A stretch of DNA of 64,000 nucleotides from Ascaphus truei. Taxonomy: Eukaryota; Chordata; Amphibia; Anura; Ascaphidae. Position numbers and translations under genes: made by a program. Under the pieces are notes generated by a model, which saw nothing but the letters and a program-made list of their open reading frames with translations, searched no databases and was not told the origin of the DNA. This document shows, piece after piece, positions 45,840-57,844 of the stretch; positions within the stretch are counted from its first letter, which is position 1; each line of letters opens with the position of its first letter. The stretch lies in NCBI GenBank assembly GCA_036426205.1, contig CM071571.1:109589257-109653256 (forward strand), read 5' to 3'.

Positions 45840-47136
45840 ATGCAGTAAGCAGCAAAAAAATGCATTAGCCAGTTTTGCAATTAGCCATGTTCTTGGCGTG
45901 TTAAACTCGCTGTATGCTGTAAGGGCCGAATCCCTGGCGAATGAATGCGCCACCACCATTTCATAAAATGGCTAGTAACCGGTGGCGAGGCGGCTGCCTG
46001 GCGAGAAGCTGCCGAGAAGCCGTGCCCTGCCGAGATCTGTCTGCAGCAGAGAGAGATCCGCCGCTCTCTCTGCGCAAACATCGGCACATTAAAAATTATT
46101 TTTTAAACCATTTTTATACCGACCATCACCCACATACCCTCCCCCACTTCCTCCCCACCCCCTGAGGCCTACCCACCCTCACCCACTACCCACAAGGGAG
46201 TCCTACCACATACTCTTGGGGCCAATACCCCCGCCCCCCACCCCAACACATACAGTACAATAATGTGCCAAATAACTATTATCCAGATAGGAATAATACA
46301 TTATTTGGCCATTATTTAACACATTAACTAGCATAGTAAAAAAAAGAAAATTCTACTGACCTCATCAATAAGAAGGCCCCATCCTTGTGGTCTGTTGCAA
46401 AAATAATACATAGCCAATACATTGCAATGACATTCACATATCAATGAACCCCTTAATCAACTTCTCGGGTACTAACCACAAAGGTAATTAAGGGGTTAAG
46501 CCACCCTGGAAACATACCCACCCTTCACACATTCCTTTGTACAGTGGCTTCACCATGAAAAAATAAAATAAAAATAAAAGAAACAATATATATATATATA
46601 ATGTGCAGAGGGTCTCCAGAGCTGAACCGCTTTGGTTTTAGGTCCGGGGACCCCCTGCTTCCCGAGATACAGGCCCCTTTATGGGGTGCCGGTATCCCTC
46701 TGCTTTGTTTACATTCCGCGGTCACGTGATCGGGACCTTTAAATGCAGAGGGATACCGGCACCTCATAAAGGGACCTGTACCTCGGGAAGCAGGGAGTCC
46801 CCGGACCTGAAACCAACGCGATTCAGCTCCGGAGACCCCCTGCACATGTACACTATGAATAAAAATGGTTTATAAAATAATTTTTAATATGCCGAACTTT
46901 ACGCAGAGAGAGCGGCGGATCTCTCTCTGCTGCAGACAGATCTCGGCAGGGGACAGCTTCTCGGCAGCTTCTCGCCAGGCAGCCGTCTCGCCACCGGATA
47001 CTAGCCATTTTATCAAATGGTGGTGGCGCATTCATTCGCCAGGGATTCGGCCCTTACAGCATACAGCGAGTTTAACACGCCAAAAACATGGCTAATTGCA
47101 AAACTGGCTAATGCATTTTTTCGCTGCTTACTGCAT
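45840..47136. mobile_element. Long-TIR non-autonomous element (280-bp TIRs)
   Basis: The ends atgcagtaagcagc and gctgcttactgcat belong to TIRs at 45840-46119 and 46858-47136, about 280 bp each. Both arms carry the same short frame (beginning MNAPPPF) in mirror orientation, which shows only that the arms are copies. The middle holds a further palindrome (46604-46845). No transposase. Confidence 0.8.
46604..46845. repeat. Internal palindrome with tctccagagctg/ctccggagac stems
   Basis: The left arm tgcagagggtctccagagct pairs with the right arm agctccggagaccccctgca. The pairing continues through ggtccggggac and cttcccgagatacagg to a ctctgc/gcagag centre, about 90 bp per arm. The same ctccagagctga/tcagctccggagac module recurs in the element at 49249-52980. 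Confidence 0.75.
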
Positions 47137-48057
47137 AGACCCCTTAGTCATTGTTGTGCAGCTTTTTGCTTTTTCAGCCGCGACTCTAGAGACAGTAAGT
47201 CCTGCTACATCTGTATATATGTATCATTTATTTTTATGTGCGTTATGATTTTGTTCCAAACAGTAACAATTCAAGGAATAGAATGTACAGTAGACGAGAT
47301 AAGTGTATCAATACATAAATGTAACATTGAGAGAAAAGTGTCTGTGGCCCAAATTACTTACGGTCTAATAATGTTATTAATTAATTAAACATAAGAATTC
47401 TCAGGAGAATATTTGTTAAAGTATTTTATGTTTTAAAGCTTCCAACTGCATTATTTCTTCTTTTGATTCCTTGAGTTCCATCATTTTTAAATCGATTTAT
47501 ACTTACTCATTTATACCGTTCAATATATCCAGATTTCAAGGAACGGTGTAACCTCCCACCCACTCCTAACATATACATCCTGGTTAAAACATTAGTCACA
47601 TATAAGATTTCACCATTTGAATAATTTTAATATGCCAAATGTTATATTCCTCAATTCCTCACATTCTTTACTAGGAAAAAATGATACTTAATGGTAGACA
47701 TAAATTAAAGCTACTGTCTATCTACTTGTAAAGTGAGCTGAACTGTGTTTCCAGCATTGCTAGTAAATTGCTTAAATTGGATTAGAATTTGGGATACCTA
47801 AATATTACAGTGTCTGGACCTACAAACACAAATGTCCCCACAACCTACAGTGATTTCAATCAGCAGTAACACACTCAGCGTCTTCCTGATCAGTGGTTTA
47901 GTAGCTGACACTGTATCAGAATAACCTAAAGAGAAAAGGATGAGCCATACCATATAGGTGGGCACATTAACAGGATACTTCCTTTTGGTTTTGGAATCAC
48001 TGGCAGCCTGAATATGAATGCTGTCATATTTCTGACTCCTGCTACCTACTGTACTTA
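47137..48057. other. Unassigned AT-rich spacer
   Basis: No exon, repeat or mobile-element signal that I can support. Confidence 0.4.
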
Positions 48058-48165
48058 GACCCAGATCCACAAAAGGGTGCTAAGCTTTAGAACGCCTTTT
48101 CTCCCATTCAAATAAATGGAAATAAAGATGTGCTAAAGCTTAGCACCATTTTGTGGATCTGGGCC
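48058..48165. repeat. Foldback MITE
   Basis: gacccagatccacaaaaggg, then tgctaagctttag, pairs with ctaaagcttagca, then ccattttgtggatctgggcc: about 35-bp arms around 35 bp. Part of the 'ccagat..' family seen also at 7836. Confidence 0.75.
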
Positions 48166-48200
48166 ATAGATCTCTAATTATCATATACTGTATTAGGCTT

Positions 48201-48335
48201 AATTTAGTAAATATGGTCCCATATAAGACTCTTTATTGCACCATAAGACACCTTACAACACAATTATTTGACTACGGCAGATGATTGGGCTGTAAGGTGT
48301 CTTGTGATTCAGCACCTCTTAGTAAATATGGGCCA
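48201..48335. repeat. Small repeat with tagtaaatatgg ends and internal stem
   Basis: tagtaaatatggtccc and tagtaaatatgggcc occur in the same orientation at the two ends, and aagacaccttac/gtaaggtgtctt pairs inside. Probably a degraded MITE. Confidence 0.45.
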
Positions 48336-48954
48336 TGATGTCATTTACTCTACAATGTACCTAGAATTGGCTATATACCTGGAGTTGATATTTTAATCTA
48401 AATGTGAAATCCCATCTGTATCGGTCCAATGTTATATTATTATAAATAAAGCCTACCTCTTGTTACCGTGGGACATGGCTCCCAAAGTCGGTGGTGACCA
48501 AGGAAATCCCACGTTGAAACAGCTAAGCATATCATAACATTAATATGTTTATATAGAATATACAGTAGATGAAATTGCAACTTTAAAAAGCAAGTACTCA
48601 TTTTTTGGAGGGAAGCAACAAAACCTAAACAATCAACATGATAAATCAAGTAAGTCTGAAATGGATTTAAAATTGTGTGCATCCATAAAACTGATCAATG
48701 AGCACCTACAGTGCCTTTGATGCTGTTGGCCTTTTCACCTTACAGCCTTCTTATCTCCTGCAGTAAGCTGGCAAGGAGGATGAATAGTGGAAGCAAATAG
48801 CAGTCTCCAAGGAGAAGGAATGCCTGACCCTCCTAACCAGGAACATAAATGCATTTCTGGAGTCTAAACTGCTATATACAGACTCATGATCAGGAACCAT
48901 ATTTGCTGCAACAATACCATTGAGGGAAACATATTAGACTATAATAATATTTGT

Positions 48955-49165
48955 CTAATAATAATATAATATTTGTATGTTCTTATAAAGCACTGACAAT
49001 GTATAGGTCACTGTACATAGAAAATGTTCAGGCACAGTGAACCCTTGCCCAGAAGAACATACAATCTAAGCTTGAGGAACAGGGAGTGATTTGCAGAAGA
49101 GAGCTGACAAAGGGATTCAACCTAGGTTCAAAGACAATGACAAGGCAGTGACATTACCATTGAGC
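48955..49165 (-). repeat. tRNA-headed SINE, antisense
   Basis: On the minus strand it starts tagctcaatggtaatgtcac (A-box-like) and continues with aacctaggttgaatccc (B-box-like), then agcttagattgtatgttctt and a ctttataagaac tail. It belongs to the same SINE family as 53170-53754 and 34533-34690. Confidence 0.6.
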
Positions 49166-49248
49166 TACAGATATAGCAAGACTTAGAACACATCCATGCT
49201 TAGAGTGACCGCACTTGTGACTACGCGAGCGGCACAATCAAACACATT

Positions 49249-52200
49249 GGGGCCTATTCTATAAATCCCGATAAGCCACTTATCGAGGCCTTTTCGGCCA
49301 AAATGTCTACTGCTATTCTGCATGAATCCGATTTTTTTTTCAGCCATCTAAAACAGAGCAGCGATAAACCATTTATCGCCAGGTTCTGAAACTTATGCAA
49401 TTCTAGTAACCTCGATTAGTTTATCGAGGCTAATCGCGGATCTAAAATGGCGAATTTCTCCCAAAATCCTCACGCCAGGAAAAGTTGGTGTGAAGCTGGG
49501 GAGAACCTGCTGAGAAGGCAGCGAGAGAGGAATTCTAATTGATGCCAGGAGTCTCCAGAGCTGATACACATTAATATCAGCTCCGGAGACCCCCCGCATG
49601 AACCCATGCAATAAAAATGCATTTACAGGCAACTTCATTACCTTAGTGGCTTACCGTTAAAGCAATGAAGGGGTTAACTACAAGTGCCATGTTTATTGTA
49701 GGTAGCGAGGGTGGGAGAAGGTGGTATTTGGCCCCTGGTGGGTGTTTAGGCCTTGCGTGGGGGGGGGGGGGGGGGTTTGCGGGTGGAGCTAACCATTCAT
49801 TACCTTTGCAGTTAAAACTGCTATAGTAATGAAGGGGTTAAAGCCTCCCTCTACCACACGGTAAGCCTAAACATCCATCCTTGGGGCTACTATCCCCTTC
49901 ACCCAATCCCTGAACCCACAATAAACAAAAATACACACAACAACCCTACTACCCACCTCCTCTACCCCAACCCCCCCTTCACCCCAACACATACAGTACA
50001 GTAATGGGCAATATAACTATTATGCACATATGGATAACGACTCATTTGCCAATTCAAAATCAAACATTAGCCAGCCAGCATAAATAAATTAAATAAAACT
50101 TTCTACTTACCCCTGCAATCATCAGGGCATCCTCGTCAGCATACTCCAGGTACATGTCCTCCGTTGCCAGCAAGAATACATGAAAAAATACAATCTATTG
50201 GCCCCTAACCCCTTAAAAAGGATGTCACATCTTTTAAACTAATGTAACATATCACATGGTACAGCAACCAATGGGATTGTCTTCAATCCCATTGGCTGTA
50301 ATACCATGTGATATAGCCATGTGGTTTTAAGGATGTGACGTAACTCCCTTGGAGATGAAGTAACATCCTTAAAAAAAAAAAAGAGGCGGGCACTTGATAC
50401 CGCGTTCAATCGGATTGGAGCTGCACTATCTGACCATAAAATGTGACGTCACAGGCCCTATATAAGGCCTGTTCCGTCTCATTTTAGCTCAAGAAGACAA
50501 CGGGACAACATCCATTGTGGATTTAACATGGGGTTTTGGATTGAAAGAAAGTAGATAGAAGATTAAAGAAAAGAAGAAAACAATGACAGAAGAAGATAGA
50601 AGATAGAAGAAAGAAGATTTTTGTACCTGATGCTGTTCTTCAAGGAGGATGAAGACGGATTGCGGGTGATGACGTCGCGGGTCGAGAGCTTCATGAAACG
50701 CCGGGATTCGGAGGGTGAAGACTTCTAAAGGTAAGTAAAATATTGAATGCATGTAAATGTCTTTTTTCAGGTTTTTGGATTGTATTTATTTATTTTTATG
50801 TTTTTCATTGCCCATTGACTGCCAATGTATTAATCTGTGCCCCGGTACAGATAAATACAGTGACAGGCAATGCTTTTTTTTTTTGGCAAATGCTTGTTTT
50901 GTAATGATTGGTATTTTTTCTATTTCTGTTTATTGTTTTGATTAAATTGTTTGGAATTTGGATAGCTGGTTTTTAGTACATTTGTAGATTGGCTAGCAGT
51001 TTTATTTCTTGATTTGTTTTGTTGTTAGGTGTTTCTTTAATTGTATTCTATTTTGGTATACTACAATTTGTATTCTATGGCGGTTTTGGTGTTAGAATAA
51101 TTTTATTGATGTGAAGTTGAGGCTTTTTAGTTCTATTATTGTTTTGGTGTTTAGGTGCTTGTTTATTTCTTTGATTGTTGTGCTTGAATGTATTAATAGG
51201 CTGGCCATTGACTGCTCTAGTGGCTTATCATGGGTATGATATACAACGGTGCCAATCAATGGGTAGAGGGTGGGTATAGCGGCCCTTTTGTGGGTGGTTA
51301 GGCCTCCTGGGTGGGTAGTGGGGGAAGGTGGGTAAACCCCTTAATTACTATTGTGGTTATTAATCACTAAGGTGATTAAGAGGTTAGGGGCCATTAGATT
51401 GTATTTTTTCATGTTCTCTTGTGTGTATTTGTGTTTATTGTGGGTAGAGGGATTGGGTGAAGGGGGTAGTAGACCCAAGCATGGATGTTTAGGTCTACCG
51501 TGTGGTAGCGGGTGGGGTTATGTGAAAGGTTGCGTCCCAGCCTTTATTTAAAGAAGCAGCAGCATCAGACCCTGGGAAGAATGAAAGAGGCTTTTGCTGT
51601 TCTCTTGACCTTCTTTTTATTGGGTATTCCACATTCAGGTGTACAACAACCAGTTCTCCCAGCGTGATGTCTCCAGCCACAGAGTAGCCAGCAATATCTG
51701 CATCCTTTCACTGAAGTTCCACAGACATCTCATATCAAATAGCAACAACAAGGCGTGCAGCAGGGACAACCTCCTATCACATAGCAGCAACAAGGAGTGC
51801 AGAAGACCCCAGGAAAAAAAACCCCCTCCCTTTTATTACTGATTAATTAGGACAAAACCAAAGAAAGTAAACCACACAGGGGAGTTGTCTCCCAAAACTT
51901 ACACAATTAGCAAACATAATACACTTCACACAACATACAATTTTCTATAGCAAGCCCCAAAAACAGTACCTTCTACAAACATCCCATGCATGTCTTTACT
52001 CTGCAAAATAAATGACATTCAGTATCACTTACTTTAATATCCCCCCCTCCATACCATGGTATAATCCACCCTGGATGGTATGCAGGAAGGAAACGCCCTT
52101 TTCCTTTTAAACAGAGACTGCCCATGGCTGTGTAACATCAAACTGTGTTTAACATTAACTATACCTGCTTTATACTGGCTGACCTCAGGACACCACATTA

Positions 52201-52980
52201 AAGGTTAGTAAAGTTTCAGATAAAGGAAACAAAAAGAGATCGCTGGGCCCAGCAAAAAAAAGACAGAAACAGAAAGAAAGAAAAGTGGTGCACTTGATGC
52301 CAGAAAGCAAACATGCATTTAACTTCCACAATATTGCAAGCAACCCTGTCACAGGTTAACCCCTTCATTACCTTAGCGGTATTAACTGCTAAGGTAATGA
52401 ATGGGGTTAACTGCTCCCGCAACCCCCCACAAGGCCTAAACACCCACCAAGGGTCAAATATCACCTTCACCCACCCCCGCTACCCACAATAAATATGGCA
52501 CTGGTAGTTAACCCTTTTATTGCCTTCGTGGTTAGCCGCTAAGGTAATGAAGATGCCTGTAAATGCATTTTTATTGCATGGGATTCATGTGCTGATATTA
52601 ATGTGTATCAGCTCCGGAGACTCCCGGCATGTATCTGATGCAGAAAAAAAATGCATTTTGTTTTCTAAGTCCTCTTTCGCCGCCTTATCGGCAGGTTCTC
52701 CCGACCTTCACGCCAACGTTTCCTAGCGGGAGGATTTTAAGAGGAAATCGCCATTCTAGAGCCTCAATTAGCTCTGATAACCTACTCGAGGCTACTAGGA
52801 TTGCACGAATGTGAGAAACTGCAGATAAGTGGCTTATCGCGGTACAACTGGAGATTTTTTTTTTTTTTTTGGAAAAACAAATGCAGAAAAAGGCTTATCG
52901 AGGCTTACTGAATAGCAGTAGGCCTTTTTGGCGAAAAGGCTTTGATAAGTGGCTTATCGAGGCTTATAGTACAGGCCCCT
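49249..52980. mobile_element. 3.7-kb long-TIR non-autonomous element
   Basis: The left end ggggcctattctataaatcc, then cgataagccacttatcga, pairs with the right end tgataagtggcttatcga, then ggcttatagtacaggcccc. Pairing extends through aatagcagtaggcc, a cgaggctactag block, ctccggagac and taaatgcatttttattgcat, so the TIRs are about 470 bp (49249-49720 and 52505-52980). Inner inverted pairs continue (ttaaccccttcattacctt modules; 49680-50000 against 51190-51500). A nested, unrelated stretch of about 0.7 kb lies at about 51530-52210. No transposase frame recognised. Confidence 0.75.
50216..50335. repeat. Palindrome around a CCAAT-like stem
   Basis: catatcacatggtacagcaa, then ccaatgggattg, pairs with caatcccattggctgtaata, then ccatgtgatat. 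It sits inside the 3.7-kb TIR element, just before its AG-rich central part. Confidence 0.75.
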
Positions 52981-53169
52981 ATATCTGTACTCCTTAAGCA
53001 ATGAGGCTGCAAATTTTGGGGTTACAGACGTACTTTACCTGTCTTTCATTCATTCAGCTATATGCTAATTTTCTCCTTCAACAAAATAAGGATCCAGGAC
53101 CTATAGCTGCAGTACCTTGCTACAATTATATTTAATGTAATACATTAATTAAATGAAACTTCTCCTGGG

Positions 53170-53300
53170 AGGAGCGGCTCATTGAGTAAAAATACTGACT
53201 GTATATAAGGGGAACCTGATTCAATTCCCAGTGTCCGTTTCCTGTGACCTTGGATAAGTCACTTTATCTCCCTGTGCCTCAGGTATAGATTGAAAGGAAA
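53170..53300 (+). repeat. CORE-SINE, 5' part
   Basis: A tRNA-like head (ggagcggctcattgagta, A-box-like; gattcaattcccagt, B-box-like) is followed by the MIR/CORE words tgtgaccttggataagtcac and ctccctgtgcctcag. It stops at gtatagattg, where unrelated sequence begins. An 80-bp copy of its middle recurs at 53540-53620. Confidence 0.7.
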
Positions 53301-53534
53301 AAAGATGGCGCTAAATGAGCTTGCAACAATGGTAGTAATGTTTTTTGTTTTCACTATATAAAAGGAATGATGCCTGTTGCTGATGTATATTAAAAGGGAG
53401 TCTTCAATTCCCATATGTGTATAAAGTATAGATGAAAAGAGAATATACTTCAGCGCACGGAATCAATTGAATAGAGAACCCTATGTCTCAGAGGTCAAGG
53501 AATTCCAAAAAATACCTCACTCTAGATGTGTGTT

Positions 53535-53754
53535 GTACCTGATTCAATTGCCAGTGTCAGTTTCCTGTGACCTTGGGTAAGTCACTTTATCTCCCTATGC
53601 CTCAGGTATAGATTGTAAGCTTATCTGGGCAGGGACTGTATCTGTAAAAATACTGTGTGCTGCGTACCATGCACAGTACTGTAATTGTGAAGCGCTTTGA
53701 GTCCCATTGGGAGAAAAGTGCTATAGGAAATAAAGTTATTATTATTATTATATG
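53535..53754 (+). repeat. CORE-SINE with L2-type tail
   Basis: Begins cctgattcaattgccagtgt, then tgtgaccttgggtaagtcac, ctccctatgcctcag, ttgtaagcttatctgggcag, and ends gtgaagcgctttgagtccca, with aaataaagttattattatta. This is the full CORE plus the L2 3' end, which such SINEs use for retrotransposition by a partner LINE. Confidence 0.8.
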
Positions 53755-53936
53755 TCACACAGTGCTGAGAAAGTTATGAGTCTACATGAATGTATTTTCT
53801 GTTGATTAGACCAGTCCTTGGGATTACTGCCATAAAGCCCATCTTTTACATGAAATGTGTGTTTTCAGAAACATTTATGCCTGTGGCATTTGGTTTAGTA
53901 TTCATAAAGTGTATCTTCCTCAAAATGTTTTGACAG

Positions 53937-54099
53937 CTAACCTACCAACCTACCAATAGAGGAACACTGTTCAAGATAACAACAACTACTAATGGAGCAA
54001 TAGTGAAAAACCTTACACCTGGGGTGGAGTACCGATTTCAAGTTCAGACAATAAGAGGGGTAGATCGCAGTGTCCCCATAGAGAAAATAGTAACTACAA
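53937..54099 (+). CDS. ptprq: Exon encoding second half of FN3-d
   Basis: A 163-nt exon, phase 0 acceptor (aaaatgttttgacag) and phase 1 donor (aca a|gtaagtg). It encodes LTYQPTNRGTLFKITTTTNG, AIVKNLTPGVEYRFQVQTIR, then GVDRSVPIEKIVTT. NLTPGVEYRFQV is the conserved strand E-F motif, and NLT is a possible glycosylation site. Joined with 25534-25631 it completes a typical FN3 domain (YQHFQ|LTYQP is strand C to C'). Confidence 0.8.
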
Positions 54100-55812
54100 G
54101 TAAGTGAATGAAGTATTTCTGAAAACCAACATTGCTGCATACGTATGTACATGTTTCTATCAGAAATGTGTGAAGCTTTAGTAAACCAATGCGCAAGCTG
54201 TGTTTGCGTCACTTGGCAAGTGATTTATAAGGCCTTGTGGCTGCGTGCGCTATGGCGTGCACGGCGCAAACAAGATACGGCCCTCATGTCATGGCCGCAC
54301 CCCACCGTGCCCCCACCACACCTCCCAATCATGAGTGATCTGACGTCCTCGGATGCAGGGAACGAGCGCCTCCAGGCACACCGTCGCACGCAATGAGGCC
54401 ATAGCCTAAATCATTAAGTCAATGTGCATTGCTATTTTTTTATATGCTAATTTTCTAAATTCTCTAAAATCTCTAGATTCACTTGTGAAATTCTCAAAAA
54501 TCACTAGATTCGCTTAATGCTGAGACTATAAGCAGGACACACACACTTTGTTTCGCTCACTGGCGATATTTCGGGGAACTCTTACTAACTTGGTGAAATT
54601 TTTTGCCATTTCAGACTTGGTAACATGATTTGCAGGGAATTAAATTTGGGATAGAAACGCTTAAAATGTTGCTAGTGTTTTGGACTGTTTTGCACACACC
54701 TCTGGTTTCTATAGATCTCATCCCTCCGTAGGTCGTAGAGTGTGGAAAACATGAAATATATGATATTATTAATCGTGTTACAAATATTAATAGAAGGTAT
54801 CAATTACTATATTGTTGGTCATAAATATTATTTTAATATGTTATAACCAGACAGAAAAAAAGGCTTTTCTAATGAAACAGTGATACCTTAAACGGCCAAC
54901 TATTGTTTATAAAGAGTGCAAGCTTTCAGGACCACATCCAGGCAAATTGTTACTGACATAGCATGGCATATTTATTTAAAGCTCATATAGTAAGAGTTGA
55001 TATATAGATGTTAATTAGTGTGATGGAAACAGTACTGGGCATTCAGGCTTGCCATAGCACGCCCATAGCACACCCGCAGCACTGGCACGAAGCAAACCCG
55101 CATCACCATCCCACAGCCTGCCTGCGGGTGTGGTGCTGTGGGCCAGTGCATCGCAGTTACTGAGGCCCCGCGCTCTTCTCCACAACAATGAAACTGATTG
55201 CCAGGGGGTGAGAGCGGGACCTCTGTCAGACTTACCTTTTCCAGATCGGCCCACCCCCATCGACGTTGCCATGACAATGCACCGTCACGGAATTAGGGGC
55301 GACAGGTAGTGCATTGCCCCGGCCACATTTCACCTCCAATCTGCCTCTGCTGTCAGTGTAACATTGAAATGCAAAAAAGGACATTTTAATGGATCAGTGA
55401 TTAGAAGGAAGGTGAGAGATGTCTGGACTATTGATAGAGAGCAGGGTATCTGTATATTGGGATATCTAATTACATTTACATACATACCTTTGCATGTTGA
55501 AATAAAGAAAGTTAGTGGTGCAATGTATTCATAAACAATATTGAGATATTAACCGTTTACCCCAGTTCAGTTATGTATTTAATGTATCAAAAATTTGTAT
55601 GAGTTTATATTACCGTGTTTTTCTTTGTCTTCTAAAATCTCCCTAAACAATTCTGAAGAGAAATTTCAGAGCCCAGATTAGTTCCCATGCAGAATCATGG
55701 AAAGGTTACATTATGAGCATCGTGGGGGAAAATGTCATGACATGATTTAGGTTCTAATAGATGTAATATATTGTCTTTTTGTACATCTTTTCTTCTTTTT
55801 TTTTCTTTCTAG
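54100..55812. other. Intron between FN3-d and FN3-e
   Basis: A 1.7-kb phase-1 intron. Two CpG-rich repeat fragments (about 54225-54410 and 55040-55320) with ggcc-rich ends stand out from AT-rich sequence. They are probably degraded DNA-transposon pieces and encode nothing I recognise. Confidence 0.55.
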
Positions 55813-56073
55813 AACCTCCTGGAATATGTGGGCTTACTGTAAACTTCATAAATACTTCTTCTGCAACTTTAACATGGGATCCAACCACAAGCAGCTTTAC
55901 GCATTATAGAATATTACTCTCAAATAACACATTTGTAAGAGAATATAATGTTTCTAACCTGCTCGCAGGCTATACTGTGTCAGATTTAACTCCTGGTGCC
56001 ATGTACAATGTCACAGTTCAGAGGGTCGGAGGAAGGGTTGAAGGAGTTCTTGCATATGTTGAGATAGTAGCAG
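55813..56073 (+). CDS. ptprq: Exon encoding FN3-e (whole domain)
   Basis: A 261-nt exon, phase 1 both sides (acceptor tttctttctag; donor gca g|gtttgt, weak). It encodes PPGICGLTVNFINTSSATLT, then WDPTTSSFTHYRILLSNNTF, VREYNVSNLLAGYTVSDLTP, and GAMYNVTVQRVGGRVEG to the end. The core tryptophan (LTWDP) and the DLTPGAMYNVTV motif are present. There are four possible N-glycosylation sites (NTS, NNT, NVS, NVT), fitting an extracellular domain. The frame runs on to 56168, but the extension is hydrophobic and is not FN3-like. Confidence 0.85.
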
Positions 56074-56714
56074 GTTTGTGCAAATTGTTTCTTCTTATTT
56101 TATTATGTTATTTGTTATTTTTTCTGTGTGACATACAACATGAGAAAAACAGGTCTGTACAGCACTGATACAAGAGCAATTGTTAAAGCCCAAACTGGAA
56201 ACAATTGGAATACAGTACAATCTGTGATTTACATGAGATAGACAGATATGATAAGGTTACATGTACAGTACTTTAAGCGCATGGTGTATAACACTAAGGG
56301 GCTTATATTATAACTTCCCGATGTGACCGAATTTAGGTAATTTGCATCCCAAATTCCACATTACTTCAATGGAGAATTCCAGCCAAAAAACAGCCCTGTA
56401 GAAGCTTATTCTATATCCGCTGAAACAGCCTTAGACTACGGCCCCCGTACGTGTCACAGCGCTGTGCGTGCCCATACACACATGACCACTGGGGCCTGCC
56501 CAATAGAGGCCTGTGCTTTGTGGCGCGCAGGCCACAGCACGTGCCGCAGTGACCACTGGGTACCTGGCCTAAGCGCAAAAGGGGACAAAGCCATAGAAGT
56601 GAGAGAGAGAAACAGTAGGAGGATACTAACAGGCTTTTATGAGGAAGTCCAGATCTTAATCCAGATTTTAATTAATTGAGAGACATTATGATGTATGTAC
56701 ATCTTTATTTATAA

Positions 56715-57525
56715 TATCCCACCTCACACAATATCTCCCTAACACAATATCCCCCCTTACACTTAATATTCCCCCCTCACACATATATTCCACCTTCACA
56801 CTTGATACCCCCAACACACTATTAATACCTACCCCAAACACTCTTAATACCCCCTCAAACTTAATATCCCTCCCTCAAGCTTAATATCCCTCCCTCAAAC
56901 TTAATATCCCCCTCACGCTTAATATCCCGCTTCACACTTATTATTCCCCACTCACATTTAATACCCCCCACCCACGTTTAATTAGACTGTAAGCTCCTCG
57001 GGGCAGGTACTCCTCTTCCTTAATGTTACTTTTATGTCTAAAGCACTTATTCCCATGATCTGTTATTTATATTATCTGTTATTTATTTGATTACCACATT
57101 TATTTATTAATATCCCTCCACACACTTAATATTCCCCCCTCACACATAATACCAATGCCTACACACTCGTAATATCCCCCTCACACGTAATACTCTACCC
57201 TCACATTTAATATCCACCCCTAAACACTTAATATTCTCCCAGCTCATACTTAATATTCCCTCCCACTTAATATTCACCCCTTACACTAATAGTCCCCATA
57301 CACTCATAATACCTACCCCCCAGACACTCATAATATCCCCCTCATACTTAACATCTACCCTTACACTTATATCCCTGCCTCACACTTATTTCCACCAACA
57401 CTTAATATTCCCCTCTCACACTCTTAATACCCCCCTCACACTTAAAATTCCCCCTCACACTTAATAATCCCCTCACACTTAAAATCCCCCCTTACACTTA
57501 ATATTCCCCCGCTCACACTCTTACC
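56715..57525. repeat. C-rich, AT-interrupted tandem array
   Basis: Irregular units of about 18-22 bp built on cacacttaatatcccccctc. It is interrupted at 56980-57115 by an L2-type tail (gactgtaagctcctcggggc). Unit lengths vary, so this is a diverged minisatellite. Confidence 0.8.
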
Positions 57526-57844
57526 GGGTGAGGCAGCATGAGGAGAGAGCTGGTGTGGGGAAGGGGTGTGTGCTGCCTCTTCCATGCTGCTACCGCACCC
57601 GACTGCAGGAGGATCCCACACAAAGGCTATTCGGGAACTCTTATTGGCCCGGGAAGCCTCGCGAGAGTTGCTGCTGCAGTCAAGTATGGTAGCAGCGTGA
57701 AAGAGACCGTGCAGGCCCCTCCCCCACACCAGCTCTCCCCTCATGTTCCGGTACCTGGTCTGTGGGCCGAATGCGTATGTTTGACAGCCCTAGTCTAAAC
57801 AGTGGCCACCCGTGTGTATACTGGAAGTAGTCCATACACTGAGG

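Larger units (their letters stand above)
25632..53936. other. 28.3-kb intron splitting FN3-d
   Basis: A phase-0 intron that interrupts a single FN3 domain. It carries a Ty3/Gypsy element, a 43-bp minisatellite of 5.8 kb, a Helitron, TIR elements at 44185, 45840 and 49249, SINE and LINE fragments and unassigned AT-rich spacers. I saw no FN3-like exon within it. Confidence 0.7.

Noticed and set aside
45941..47035. Two similar 'MNAPPPF' frames in opposite directions, as a possible duplicated small gene
   Set aside because: They are the two TIR arms of one element. The similarity is explained by the inverted repeat, and the frames have no conservation beyond it.
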